From contig NZ_ML660062.1 of assembly GCF_007004665.1 (NCBI RefSeq), positions 1 to 64,000 on the forward strand: a stretch of 64,000 bases of DNA. Reading direction: 5' to 3'. Numbering within the stretch: the first letter of the stretch is position 1; every line of letters begins with the position of its first letter. Below the pieces are notes generated by a model, which made no database searches, had not been told where the DNA came from, and saw nothing but the letters and a program-made list of their open reading frames with translations. Of this stretch, positions 38,497 to 47,658 are shown in pieces. Source of the stretch: Denitrobaculum tricleocarpae (GTDB lineage Bacteria > Pseudomonadota > Alphaproteobacteria > Kiloniellales > Kiloniellaceae). A program made the translations under genes and the position numbers.

Positions 38497-39684
38497 GTGG
38501 CGAAGAACATTGTCATCTGCTGCGATGGCACCGGAAACCAGATCGAGACAAATCTCTCGAACGTCTTGAAGCTTTTCCGTGTGGTCAGCAAGAACCAGAA
38601 ACAAAGCGTCTTCTATGACCCGGGGGTCGGCACCCTCGCCGTGCGGGATGCCTGGGCCGAGTTGCGGCAGGACACCAAGACCGTTCTGGGGCTGGCGACC
38701 GGCTATGGACTGGACGACAACGTCCTGGGCGCCTACCGCTTCCTGATCGACAATTACAAAACAGACGACAGCCTCTACCTTTTCGGTTTCAGCCGTGGTG
38801 CCTACACCGCGCGGGTCCTCGCCGGGCTGCTGCACACCATCGGCCTGCTGAGGCCGGAGCAGGCGAACCTCTGCGACTATGCCCTCGGTGCTTATAAGCA
38901 GGCAGGCGAGAACCACGATCTAAAAATTGCCTGGCACTTTCAACGCGTTGCTTCCGCGCGGCAAATCCGAATCAAGTTTCTCGGCGTTTGGGATACGGTC
39001 AGCTCGGTCCTGGTCCCGCGCCGGGACCGCTTCTTCATTCCCAGCCTGCAGAAACTGCCCTACACCCGGCGCAACCCCAGCGTCGAGATCTTCCGTCATG
39101 CCATGGCGATCGACGAGCGGCGACGTATGTTCCGTCTCAATCATTGGGAGCAGCCGCAAAAATTCGTCGCCAATCCCTTCGACAAAAGCGAGGAGGAGGT
39201 CGAACAAGACATCAAACAGGTTTGGTTTGCCGGCGTGCACTCGGACGTGGGCGGAGGTTATCCGGAGGAAGAAAGCGCACTCTCGAAGTATCCCCTGCAG
39301 TGGCTGCTGGACGAGGCCTCAGAACAAGGGCTGTCGGTGAACACCTCCATGATGAACCATCTGATCAAGGGCCATAAACGCAAAGGCAGCCAGCACAGCT
39401 ATATCCCGCCGGATCCGGGCGGCACGCTGCATAACTCCATGCGCGGATTCTGGAAGCTGCTGGAGTGGATTCCCAAAAGCGACAAGCTGAAGGAGTGGCC
39501 GAAACGCAAATCCTGGATAGGCTGGTATCTGCCGAAGTCGGAGCCGCGGTTTATCGCTGAAGGCGCCCGGATACACTGGTCCGCGATCGAACGCGAGAGA
39601 CGCGTCGGTGCTTACAAACCGCCAAACCTCCCGGAGAAATATGAGATCGAGGGCGAAGCGCCAAAGGCGGAAAATGAGGATTAA
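38497..39684 (+). CDS. DUF2235 family alpha/beta hydrolase
   Basis: 395 residues of the DUF2235 (T6SS phospholipase Tle-like) family. The N-terminus IVICCDGTGNQ, the nucleophile elbow GFSRGAYTARVLAGLL (Ser near 98) and VWFAGVHSDVGGGYPEE (Asp/His region) are all family hallmarks. Some relatives are type VI secretion lipase effectors; many others are standalone enzymes of unknown role. No T6SS gene is nearby and no signal peptide is seen. The start is GTG 38497 after a G-rich ribosome site. Confidence 0.85.
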   Translation: MAKNIVICCDGTGNQIETNLSNVLKLFRVVSKNQKQSVFYDPGVGTLAVRDAWAELRQDTKTVLGLATGYGLDDNVLGAYRFLIDNYKTDDSLYLFGFSRGAYTARVLAGLLHTIGLLRPEQANLCDYALGAYKQAGENHDLKIAWHFQRVASARQIRIKFLGVWDTVSSVLVPRRDRFFIPSLQKLPYTRRNPSVEIFRHAMAIDERRRMFRLNHWEQPQKFVANPFDKSEEEVEQDIKQVWFAGVHSDVGGGYPEEESALSKYPLQWLLDEASEQGLSVNTSMMNHLIKGHKRKGSQHSYIPPDPGGTLHNSMRGFWKLLEWIPKSDKLKEWPKRKSWIGWYLPKSEPRFIAEGARIHWSAIERERRVGAYKPPNLPEKYEIEGEAPKAENED

Positions 39685-39808
39685 TGCCCGCTAAACTGCC
39701 GTTCCTGACGCAGGCGTGATGCCAAAGCCCTGTCAATTCGGTGATAACCGACCTAAGTAATGTGTCGAGTAAACATAGCTTCGACCGTAGTCCAGAAGGA
39801 GGAACGAG

Positions 39809-40327
39809 ATGACGGCAACAGCAACGCTCGCCGGTGGATGCTTCTGGGGCATGCAGGATCTGATCCGCAAACTGCCGGGCGTCGTCTCGACCCGCGTCGG
39901 TTACAGCGGCGGCACGACCTCGTCCCCGACTTACCCTGATATCCGCACCGGCATGACCGGGCATGCGGAGAGCATTGAGATCACCTTCGATCCCGAGCGC
40001 ATCGGTTACCGCAACATTCTGGAGCTCTTCTTCCAGATCCATGACCCGACGACCGCAAACCGCCAGGGCAATGATATCGGCAGCCAGTACCGTTCGATCA
40101 TCTTCTATGCGGACGCCGAGCAGGAGCGCGTCGCGCGCGAGACCATTGCCGATGTCGAGGCCTCCGGTCTCTGGCCCGGGAAAGTGGTGACCGAAGTGGT
40201 TCCGGCCAGCGACTTCTGGGAAGCCGAAGATGCGCACCAGGACTATCTGCAAAAGCACCCGGGCGGCTACACCTGCCATTTCCCGCGGCCGAACTGGCGT
40301 TTACCGCGCAGGGATGCCGCCGAATAG
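39809..40327 (+). CDS. msrA: Peptide methionine sulfoxide reductase A
   Basis: 172 residues. MsrA reduces methionine-S-sulfoxide in proteins. The catalytic Cys 11 is in [34 protein letters not shown] and [10 protein letters not shown] are conserved family segments. No resolving Cys is seen near the C-terminus, so the enzyme may rely on another thiol. AAGGAGG lies about eight bases before the ATG. It appears monocistronic. Confidence 0.94.
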   Translation: MTATATLAGGCFWGMQDLIRKLPGVVSTRVGYSGGTTSSPTYPDIRTGMTGHAESIEITFDPERIGYRNILELFFQIHDPTTANRQGNDIGSQYRSIIFYADAEQERVARETIADVEASGLWPGKVVTEVVPASDFWEAEDAHQDYLQKHPGGYTCHFPRPNWRLPRRDAAE

Positions 40328-40356
40328 CGCAGACCGGTCAATCGTCAAAGCGGCCG

Positions 40357-41976
40357 TCAGAAGCGGCCGTCGTAAGCACGCGCACCGATCTCGGCGGCGA
40401 TCAGGGTGAAGCCCTCTTCCGCCGCCAGTCCGGCCTCGACCGCGGCGGCCATATCGGCCCGGGTGTCGACTGAAAATCCTTTTCCGCCAAGGGCTTGAGC
40501 CAAGGCCGGGAAATCGGTGCCGCCGAAATCGACCGCCAGATTGCGCAGGCCCTGGGCCCGTTGTTTCAACTCGATCAGGCCCAGCGAGCGGTCGATGAAG
40601 ACCACGATCACCAGCGGCAGCTTCAGATCCCGCAGGGTCGCGAGCTCGCCCAGGATCATCTCCAGACCGGCGTCACCGGTAAAAGCGACCACCGGTCGGT
40701 CCGGCGCGGCGAGCTTGAAACCCATGGCGACCGGCAGGGCGCAGCCCATGGTGCAGAGGCCGCTGGACTGAAGCAAACCGCGGGCTTGCGGGCAGTCCCA
40801 GAGCTGGCTGAGCAGAATACGATGAGCCCCGCTGTCGGCGGTGGCGACGCCGTTCTCCGGCAGCAGGCGGCGCATTTCCTCCATCGCCGCGCCGGGCCCC
40901 CAGTCCTCATTCGTGCGGAAGGCCGCGCGCAGGGCTTCGCGCACCGCCGCCGCCTCGCCCCCGAGCCAACGGACGGTGTCAAACTTCCCGGAATTGTTCC
41001 CAATCTCCCCCAATCCCAATTCGATATGACATACAAATGTCACAGTCACTTCGTGCATGCCGTGATGATTGGGCGCGGCGGTCAATTCGATCACCGGAGT
41101 CTTTTCCGGGTCCCAGGGACGGCACCAGTTCTGGCGCATCTCGATCGGATCGTACCCCGCGAGCAGAATCAGATCGGCCTGTTCCAGCAGCGGCAGCAGA
41201 TGCCGGTCGGCGAGCGGCGAGAGTCCGGCGGCGCCGAGCGCGAGCGGATCGTCTTCCGGCAAAATCCCCTTGGCCTTGTAGGTCGTGATCACCGGAATCC
41301 GATGCCGGCGGGCAAAGTCGGCGACGCCCTCTTCGCAGCCCTGGGCCAGAACCTCCAGACCGGCCAGCAGGATCGGGCGCTCGGCGGCGGCAAAGAGCGC
41401 GCGGGCCTTCTCGAGATCGGGTCCCGGCGCAGGCACGACGGGCGCGTAGGTCACCGGAACGGCTTTGCGCGGGTTGACTTGTTCGGCGCCGGCGACCGAC
41501 ATGGGCACGTCGATGTGCACGGGACCGGGCCGTCCTTCCATCGCAATAGTCAGGGCCTTGGCAACGATGGTCTCGACCGCGCCGTCGACCAGGGTGAAGC
41601 TGGCCTTGGTGATCGGCGCCAACAATGCGCGGTGATCGAAGACCTGGTGGGTGTAGCCGGCGGCGGTGGCTTCATCGACGCAGCCGGTCAGGAAGATCAG
41701 CGGCACCCGGTCCTGTTCGGCGTTGGCGATCACGTTGACCGCGTTGGCCACGCCGGGTCCCAGGGTCGCGATCAGAACGCCGGGCGCGCCGGTCGCGTGA
41801 TAGGTGCCTTCGGCCATGAAGCCGGCGGAGTTCTCGTGCTTGGTCAGGGTAAAGTCGAGACCGGCATCGGCCAGCGCGTGCATGACGGTCAGGACCTCAC
41901 CGCCGGGTATCCCGAAGGCATGGCGGCAGCCTGCGTCGTAAAGTGCCTGAGCAAGAATCTCCGCGGCCGTGGTCAT
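40357..41976 (-). CDS. Thiamine-diphosphate-dependent enzyme, acetolactate-synthase-like, substrate unknown
   Basis: 539 residues with three ThDP-enzyme domains (N-terminal PYR, central, C-terminal PP). The activating Glu is in TKHENSAGF (Glu 48). The diphosphate/Mg site reads FTGDAGLEMILGEL (near 433), then FIDRSLGLIEL, so the usual GDG...NN is changed to GDA...DR. This separates it from biosynthetic acetolactate synthase. The start ATG 41976 follows GGAG by eight bases. It lies 35 bp after the acyl-CoA-dehydrogenase-like gene and near a tricarboxylate-type transporter. Likely a carboligase, decarboxylase or lyase in a catabolic route. The product is not identifiable. Confidence 0.8.
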   Translation of the reverse strand: MTTAAEILAQALYDAGCRHAFGIPGGEVLTVMHALADAGLDFTLTKHENSAGFMAEGTYHATGAPGVLIATLGPGVANAVNVIANAEQDRVPLIFLTGCVDEATAAGYTHQVFDHRALLAPITKASFTLVDGAVETIVAKALTIAMEGRPGPVHIDVPMSVAGAEQVNPRKAVPVTYAPVVPAPGPDLEKARALFAAAERPILLAGLEVLAQGCEEGVADFARRHRIPVITTYKAKGILPEDDPLALGAAGLSPLADRHLLPLLEQADLILLAGYDPIEMRQNWCRPWDPEKTPVIELTAAPNHHGMHEVTVTFVCHIELGLGEIGNNSGKFDTVRWLGGEAAAVREALRAAFRTNEDWGPGAAMEEMRRLLPENGVATADSGAHRILLSQLWDCPQARGLLQSSGLCTMGCALPVAMGFKLAAPDRPVVAFTGDAGLEMILGELATLRDLKLPLVIVVFIDRSLGLIELKQRAQGLRNLAVDFGGTDFPALAQALGGKGFSVDTRADMAAAVEAGLAAEEGFTLIAAEIGARAYDGRF

Positions 41977-42011
41977 GGCGAAACTCCAAAAAGACAAAAG
42001 AGGCGGTGAAG

Positions 42012-43226
42012 CTACTTCGGCAGGTTCAGATAGCCGTCGCGGCTTTGCGGCAGCTTACGTTCCAGAATGTTGGAGGCGATGACCGTGCGCAGGATCTGGG
42101 CGGTGCCGCCGCCGATGGTGAACATGCGCGCGTCGCGGAGCATGCGCTCCATGGGATTGTTGCGCGAATAGCCCGCCGCGCCAAAGAGCTGCAGGGCATC
42201 GCTGGTGACCTTTATGGCCATCTCGGAGGCGAAGACCTTGGCCTGCGCGGCCTCCAAAACATCCGGGAAGCCTTCACTGGCGGCGGCCTTGTGCAGAAGC
42301 GCGCGGGCGGCGTCGATCTGGATCGACATATCCGCCAGCATCCACTGCAAACCCTGAAATTCGCAGATCGGACGGCCGAACTGCTCGCGGGCTTTGCTGT
42401 AGCCCAGCGCCTGCTCGTAAGCACCCGCCGCCAGTCCGAGGGCGACCGTGCCCGCCCCGACCCGCTGGGCATTGTAGGCGGTCATGAGTGCACCGAAGCC
42501 CCGGCGCAAGCCCTGCGGCGGCATCAGGAGCATATCTTTATGCACTGCCAGATCCTTGAACAGCACCTCGGTCTCGGGAATACCGCGCAACCCCATGGTG
42601 GGTTCCCGGCGGCCGATGATGAGGCCGGTTTCCGGCTGATCCGGTTCCAGGTCGGGCGCGCCCTGACGCACGACGATAAAGCCACCGATCCCCTGCTCGG
42701 CCCCGCCGTCGAAAACGCGGGCAAAAACCAGATGCAGCCGCGAGACACCGCCGCCGGTAATCCAGTGCTTGCCGCCATTGATGATGTAATAGTCACCCTT
42801 GCGGTCCGCGCGCGTGGTCATCTCGGTGGCCGCGCTGCCCGCCGCCGGCTCGGTGATGCAGATGGCGGGCTTGTCGCCGCTGAGCACGATCTCGGCGGCC
42901 AGTGTTTTTTGAGCCTCGCTGCCATAGGCCATGATGGCCCCGATGGCCCCCATGTTGGCCTCGACCGCGATGCGCCCGGTGACGCCGCAGACCTTGGCCA
43001 TCTCCTCGATCACCAGCGCGGCGTCCAGGTAACTCAAACCGGGTCCGCCGTGGGTCTTCGGGATGGTCATGCCGAAAAACCCCGCTTCGTTCAGCGCGCG
43101 GACGTTGTCCCAGGGGTAGCTCTCCTCACGGTCAATGGCTGCGGCGCGGGGCGCGATGACATCCTGCGCCAACGCGCGCGCCCTGGCCCGCAGTTCCACT
43201 TGATCCCCGGACAAGATTTCCGGCAT
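42012..43226 (-). CDS. Acyl-CoA dehydrogenase family flavoprotein with atypical active site
   Basis: 404 residues with the usual three ACAD domains: helical start, FAD-binding middle (CITEPAAGSAATEMTTRA, GGKHWITGGG) and C-terminal helices (REQFGRPICEFQGLQWMLADM). Where most members have the catalytic Glu in YEGT, this protein has TIGGGTAQILR. Where isovaleryl-type members have Glu in an ERL-type motif, it has YNAQR. Both usual bases therefore seem absent, so its chemistry may differ. The start ATG 43226 follows AAGGAGG closely. Upstream of, and probably co-transcribed with, the ThDP enzyme. Confidence 0.85.
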   Translation of the reverse strand: MPEILSGDQVELRARARALAQDVIAPRAAAIDREESYPWDNVRALNEAGFFGMTIPKTHGGPGLSYLDAALVIEEMAKVCGVTGRIAVEANMGAIGAIMAYGSEAQKTLAAEIVLSGDKPAICITEPAAGSAATEMTTRADRKGDYYIINGGKHWITGGGVSRLHLVFARVFDGGAEQGIGGFIVVRQGAPDLEPDQPETGLIIGRREPTMGLRGIPETEVLFKDLAVHKDMLLMPPQGLRRGFGALMTAYNAQRVGAGTVALGLAAGAYEQALGYSKAREQFGRPICEFQGLQWMLADMSIQIDAARALLHKAAASEGFPDVLEAAQAKVFASEMAIKVTSDALQLFGAAGYSRNNPMERMLRDARMFTIGGGTAQILRTVIASNILERKLPQSRDGYLNLPK

Positions 43227-43336
43227 GGCAGCCTCCTTCAAGAATTCCTCCGGCATCAGTCCGCGCCGGTTCACGACTGTGGCAGTCTAGCGGCTGAGGT
43301 CTCGACTTGGCGAGGCCGCTTGATAGAATTTCACGA

Positions 43337-44038
43337 TCAGCTTTGCTTCCCCACCGCATCGAAGACGGAGTTGATGTGATTGGAGACGGTCTCGCGCGCC
43401 GCCGCCGCATCGCCGGCCTGAATGAAGCGCAGCAGCTTTCGATGCTCCTCCAGAGCCAGTCCGATCCGGTTCTCGATGCCGCTCATCAGCTGCATGCGGG
43501 CCCGGTCCGTGTGGGCCTTGGCGGAATGGGCGAGCCGCCAGGCGGTGGGGATAGCGGCGAGGCGGGCGAGCTCGGCATGAAAGGCCTCATCGGCCCGGAA
43601 GAAGGCCACGGGATCGCCCATGAGGACAGCGCTTTCCTGTAGCGCCAGCAAGGGATTGAGGCTGTCGAGCGAGGGCTGCTTCTGCGCCAGAATCTGCACC
43701 ACTTCGCACTCCAGCGCGCGGCGGACGATGATGCCCTCGATGACCCGGTTTTCATCCCGGGGCGCGACGATCGATCCGACCTGCGGGCGGCTCTGAATCA
43801 GCCCGTCCCCCACCAGACGCAGATAGGCCTCGCGCACCGGTGTGCGGCTGACGCCCAGATAGCCGGCGAGCTCGGGTTCGTTCAGGCGCGCGCCGGACGG
43901 CAGCTTGGAGAGGATAATCGCGAGACGCACGGCCTCGTAGACCTGTGGCCCAATGGGCTTGGTGCGGTCCAGCTCCAGGTGATCGAAATCCCGGCTGAAG
44001 TCGGGTTGGTCGCTCTGATCTTTGCGGGGCCTCGGCAT
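43337..44038 (-). CDS. GntR-family regulator (FCD/FadR subfamily)
   Basis: 233 residues. An N-terminal winged helix (PSGARLNEPELAGYLGVSRTPVREAYLRL, seen as two adjacent motifs) is followed by an all-helical FCD ligand domain. Such regulators usually bind small carboxylates and repress adjacent catabolic genes. It sits between the ThDP/ACAD pair and the TctCBA transporter, all on the minus strand. The palindrome upstream of tctC (47169-47178) is a likely binding site. Confidence 0.88.
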   Translation of the reverse strand: MPRPRKDQSDQPDFSRDFDHLELDRTKPIGPQVYEAVRLAIILSKLPSGARLNEPELAGYLGVSRTPVREAYLRLVGDGLIQSRPQVGSIVAPRDENRVIEGIIVRRALECEVVQILAQKQPSLDSLNPLLALQESAVLMGDPVAFFRADEAFHAELARLAAIPTAWRLAHSAKAHTDRARMQLMSGIENRIGLALEEHRKLLRFIQAGDAAAARETVSNHINSVFDAVGKQS

Positions 44039-44095
44039 GGGTTTCTCTCAGACTTGGTCTTGATTGAACGGGACGGGCTTTTTTCGCCTCTCGTC

Positions 44096-45589
44096 TCAGG
44101 AGGGTCCAGTCTTTTTCCGCCGCCCGAAGGGGATGAGCACCAGCGCGACGGACAGAAGCGTCACCCCCATCAGCACCGCGCTGATCGGGCGCGTCAGGAA
44201 GGGTTCCAGCGAACCATCGGAGAGAATGAGCCCCCGCCGCAGGTTCTTGTCCAGCAAGCTGCCCAGAACCAGACCCAGTACGATCGGCGCCATGGGAAAT
44301 TTCATCTGCCTGAGCAGGAATCCGGCGATACCGAAACAGACCATCACCAGCACATCGAAGAGCCGATTGGCGATGGCGAAGGAGCCCACGGTGCAGAGCA
44401 CGAAGATCACCGGCATCAGCCGCTCGCGGGGAATGCGCAGAACCTGAAGCAGGCTGCCGCTCAACAGCAGACCCAGAAACGTGATGGCGAAGGCCGCATA
44501 GATCAGGGTCGCCGCCACGTCATAAACGAAGCTTGGGTTTTCGATCATGATCAGCGGCCCCGGGCGGACCCCGTGGATCACCATGGCGGCCAGAAGAACG
44601 GCGGCGGGCGCGGAGCCGGGAACCGCGAGGGTCAGCACCGGAATGATCGCGCCGGGCACCGCCGCGGAGTTGCCGGTCTCCGCCGAGATCAGACCTTCCT
44701 CCGACCCCTTGCCGTAGCGGTCCTTCTCCCGGCTGAAGCGCTTGGCCAGCGCATAGGAAACCCAGGCGCCGATGTCCTCGCCCACCCCCGGGATCACGCC
44801 GATCAGAGTTCCCGCGGCCCCGGAACGCGGGATGGTCAGCCAGTGTTTTCTGAGCTTGGAGAAGGACGGCAGCAGGCGGCCCGAAGCCTTGGCCACGACC
44901 GGTCCCTCGCGTCCGGCAATGGAGGTCAGGATCTCGGCGAAACCGAAGGCCCCGACCATGGCCGGGATCAGATTGATCCCGCCGGTCAGGTCCGTGATCC
45001 CATAGGAAAAACGCGCGTAGGCGAAGACGCTTTCCTGCCCGATCATGGCAATGATCAGGCCCAGCAGACCCGCAATCCAGCCCTTGAGCGGATCCTCCAT
45101 CGCTGTGAGGCGGCCTGAGATGACGATGCCGAACACCGCCAGCCAGAAGAATTCGAAAGCGCCGAACCTGAGGGCGTAGTCGGCGAGCAAAGGCGCGCCC
45201 AAGGCCAGGAGCGCCACGCCGACCAGGGTGCCGAAACAGGAGCCGATGGTCGCGAGCCCCAAGGCTTCGCGGGCGCGGCCCGATTGCGCCAGCGGGAAAC
45301 CATCGAGGGTTGTGGCGGCGCTTGCGGGCGTGCCGGGCATGTTCAAAAGGATCGCGCTGCGGCTGCCGCCGAAGATCGCGCCCACATACATGCAGAGCAG
45401 CGAAACGATGGCCGTGTGACTGTCCATGTGGAAGGTCAGGGTCGTCAGCAGCGCGAGACCCATGGTCGCGGTCAGGCCCGGCAGCATGCCGATCAGGATC
45501 CCCAGCAGCGTCGCCCAGAGCATGGTGAAAAGCTGCAGGGGTGCGGCGGCATTCACCAGCGCATTTCCAATGAGATCGAGCGGCCCCAT
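44096..45589 (-). CDS. tctA: Tripartite tricarboxylate transporter, large membrane subunit TctA
   Basis: 497 residues, highly hydrophobic, about 11-12 membrane helices. ATLLGILIGMLPGLTATMGLALL and GIIPVL-type glycine-rich segments (PGAIIPVLTLAVPGSAPAA) are hallmark TctA motifs. With TctB and TctC it imports a carboxylate in a sodium or proton-driven manner. Last gene of tctC-tctB-tctA; 9 bp separate it from tctB. Confidence 0.92.
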   Translation of the reverse strand: MGPLDLIGNALVNAAAPLQLFTMLWATLLGILIGMLPGLTATMGLALLTTLTFHMDSHTAIVSLLCMYVGAIFGGSRSAILLNMPGTPASAATTLDGFPLAQSGRAREALGLATIGSCFGTLVGVALLALGAPLLADYALRFGAFEFFWLAVFGIVISGRLTAMEDPLKGWIAGLLGLIIAMIGQESVFAYARFSYGITDLTGGINLIPAMVGAFGFAEILTSIAGREGPVVAKASGRLLPSFSKLRKHWLTIPRSGAAGTLIGVIPGVGEDIGAWVSYALAKRFSREKDRYGKGSEEGLISAETGNSAAVPGAIIPVLTLAVPGSAPAAVLLAAMVIHGVRPGPLIMIENPSFVYDVAATLIYAAFAITFLGLLLSGSLLQVLRIPRERLMPVIFVLCTVGSFAIANRLFDVLVMVCFGIAGFLLRQMKFPMAPIVLGLVLGSLLDKNLRRGLILSDGSLEPFLTRPISAVLMGVTLLSVALVLIPFGRRKKTGPS

Positions 45590-45598
45590 CTGTGCGGC

Positions 45599-46087
45599 TT
45601 ACGGGAGTTGAACCAGGAAGAGATCCTGGAACAGAAAAGAGATAGCGACGCTCACGGCCGCCGCCAGGAGGGCGGCAATGGCGGCGCGCCTGGGCAGCTT
45701 GGCGCGGTCTTTGTCGATCAGGTGTTCGAAGCTGAGCGTAAAGCTGAAAACGAAGATGGCAGTCGCCGCGATGAAGGGAACGCGGCCCAAAAGGCCCAGG
45801 GCGTAGATCAGCGTCAGCACCACCGCCAGCAGAACCCGTTTCCGGGACTCCGGCATCCGCAGATCCGGAAGAGACTCTTCATGCGCCGTTCTGGACCGGC
45901 GGAACGCCAGCAGGAGACCCGAGACCGCCAGCGCAAACCCCAGGAGTGCAGGAGTAAGACCGGGGGCCTCATAGACCGAGGCCCCCTGCTCCTGAAAGTC
46001 CGGCATCGCCAGGGAGCCGCCGAGGACGGCGACCCCCAGCAGAAAGAAAAAGATGCCGGTGACTCTATCGGCCCGTTGATTCGCCAT
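45599..46087 (-). CDS. tctB: Tripartite tricarboxylate transporter, small membrane subunit TctB
   Basis: 162 residues with four predicted membrane helices, typical of TctB: one near 10-28, one near 40-62, one near 80-110, and a C-terminal pair. Sequence is weakly conserved in this family, so the call rests on size, hydropathy and its place between tctC (27 bp upstream) and tctA. Confidence 0.85.
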   Translation of the reverse strand: MANQRADRVTGIFFFLLGVAVLGGSLAMPDFQEQGASVYEAPGLTPALLGFALAVSGLLLAFRRSRTAHEESLPDLRMPESRKRVLLAVVLTLIYALGLLGRVPFIAATAIFVFSFTLSFEHLIDKDRAKLPRRAAIAALLAAAVSVAISFLFQDLFLVQLP

Positions 46088-46114
46088 GGCCTAACGGTCT
46101 CTTCAGATCGCGCG

Positions 46115-47110
46115 TCAGGGGCGCGGAATGCCGAGTTCGTCGGGGCTCTTCACCGACTTGCCGCCGTCATGCAGCAACCAGGCGTTGGATTGGATGGAGG
46201 CCCAGACCCGGTCCTGCGCGTCGTCGCCGGCGTGGACCGTCATGACGGAGCCTTTGTTGGTGGTGTACTCCATCAGTGCGTCGGACTTGGCGATGTCCTT
46301 CATCCAGACCGACTCCAGCTTGGCGACCACTTCGTCGGGCACGCCCTTGGGCACGAAGATCCCGAAGTAGATCGGCGTGGGTTTGAAGTCCGGCAGGACG
46401 TCGGTGATGGCGGGAATGGTGCCGAGACCGGGAACCTCAATAGGTGCATCGGCCAGGACCGCCAGAGGACGCAGCCGCCCGGCTTTCAGCATCTCGATCT
46501 GTTCGGTGATGAGCTGGCTGGTGGCCTGGGTCTCGCCGGAGACGGTGGAAAGCACCGCCTTCGCACCGCCGTCGTAGGTGACGTGCTTGTAGCCGCCGCC
46601 CGAGGCCGTTATGAGCGCTTCCATCGCCGAATGACCGGCTGAGTTCACACCCGACGTACCGACAGCGGTGCCGTTGCCCGCCTTCAAAGCAGCGAGGAAG
46701 CCCGCCATGTCCTTGATGTCGGAATCCGGATTCACACTGATCACGTTGACCAGCGCCGAATTCAGGAAAAGGTGCCAGTCCTTGATCGAGGTATCGAGTT
46801 TTCCGGTGACCGCGTAGGTTCCCAGGTCCTTGGCCGCGCCCGCGGTCCAGGTGTAGCCGTCTTTCTCTGCATCCAGCGCGGCTTTTGAGCCGATGGAACC
46901 GGACGCGCCGGGCTGATTGACCACCACGACCTTCTGGCCAAGCGGCCCCTCGAGGGCACCCGCCGCGACCCGGGTGACCTGATCCGTCGCGCCGCCCGCG
47001 CCCCAGGGCACGATCAGGGTGATCGGTTTTTCCGGCCAACCCTCGGCCTGCGCGGATGTCGACAGGAGCGCAACGGCGAAAGCGCCGCCAAGAAGCGTTT
47101 TGAATTTCAT
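46115..47110 (-). CDS. tctC: Tripartite tricarboxylate transporter substrate-binding protein (Bug/TctC)
   Basis: 331 residues. A signal peptide of 22 residues ends at AQA. The mature start EGWPEKPITLIVPWGAGGATD and PGASGSIGSKAALDAEKDGYT are classic Bug-family motifs. The family binds carboxylates such as citrate, adipate or nicotinate; the ligand here is unknown. First gene of the transporter operon, transcribed from the region with the GntR-like palindrome. The ATG is preceded by GGGAGG. Confidence 0.92.
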   Translation of the reverse strand: MKFKTLLGGAFAVALLSTSAQAEGWPEKPITLIVPWGAGGATDQVTRVAAGALEGPLGQKVVVVNQPGASGSIGSKAALDAEKDGYTWTAGAAKDLGTYAVTGKLDTSIKDWHLFLNSALVNVISVNPDSDIKDMAGFLAALKAGNGTAVGTSGVNSAGHSAMEALITASGGGYKHVTYDGGAKAVLSTVSGETQATSQLITEQIEMLKAGRLRPLAVLADAPIEVPGLGTIPAITDVLPDFKPTPIYFGIFVPKGVPDEVVAKLESVWMKDIAKSDALMEYTTNKGSVMTVHAGDDAQDRVWASIQSNAWLLHDGGKSVKSPDELGIPRP

Positions 47111-47168
47111 GATGAGACCTCCCTCTCATTTATTTTTCGGCACCTTTGGCACCGTTCTTTTTACAAGA

Positions 47169-47178
47169 ATACTAGTAT
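47169..47178. promoter_or_regulatory. Candidate operator for the GntR/FCD regulator
   Basis: ATACTAGTAT is a perfect 10-bp palindrome in an AT-rich patch about 60 bp before the tctC start. Its size and position suit FadR-type GntR dimers, and the regulator gene is in the same cluster. No second copy was noticed near the regulator itself. Confidence 0.45.
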
Positions 47179-47470
47179 ACGCACAAAAATGAAAGCCACA
47201 ATACCGGGAGTGCATCTCCTACAGCCTGTGGTAACCGGAGTTTGATAGGGCGAAAGGCGGCGCTTGACAGGAACGCACCGAGTCCGGGCGCGCAAAGCGG
47301 TCCAAGAAAAAAAGTGTAATCGGGCCTGAAAACACCACACTCACATAAACAAAACCAAGCAAAAACGGCACTTCACCTAATTGAAATAGCTTCACCTAAA
47401 GCACAACCCAAAATAATCTCAAGGCTTTGTATAGAAATTTTGCCGATAGTCCTGGAAGGAGACGAGCCGG

Positions 47471-47560
47471 ATGGCAGCAAGCCCCGGAGTCATGAAAAGG
47501 CGGGATCATGAAAAAGCGGCGGCGACCCGGAAGAAACGCCCGGCACGACATCCCACTTGA
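47471..47560 (+). CDS. Possible 29-residue basic small protein
   Basis: ATG 47471 follows AAGGAG by about ten bases and opens a frame of 29 codons rich in Lys and Arg (MAASPGVMKRRDHEKAA begins it) that ends TGA at 47558-47560. It may be a real small protein, a leader peptide, or chance. No homologue is known to me. Confidence 0.2.
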   Translation: MAASPGVMKRRDHEKAAATRKKRPARHPT

Positions 47561-47658
47561 TTGGTCCGCCCGTCATGACTGTATCGCACGGTAATCATGA
47601 GAAGAGACTGGCCTGCTCAGAACCATGGAACTGAACATTAGGCCGGAGCGGAGACAGT

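Larger units (their letters stand above)
47111..47658. other. Intergenic stretch between tctC and the first pentapeptide gene
   Basis: 548 bp, AT-rich in its left half. It holds the tctC promoter region with the palindrome at 47169-47178 and a possible 29-codon open frame (47471-47560), listed separately. No strong terminator or further gene was recognised. Confidence 0.4.

Noticed and set aside
38497-39684. Type VI secretion lipase effector
   Set aside because: Only the DUF2235 family similarity supports it; no VgrG, PAAR, immunity or other T6SS gene is nearby.
40495-43379. Two long plus-strand open frames opposite the ThDP enzyme and ACAD genes
   Set aside because: High GC creates long antisense frames; the minus-strand genes carry all the motifs and ribosome sites.
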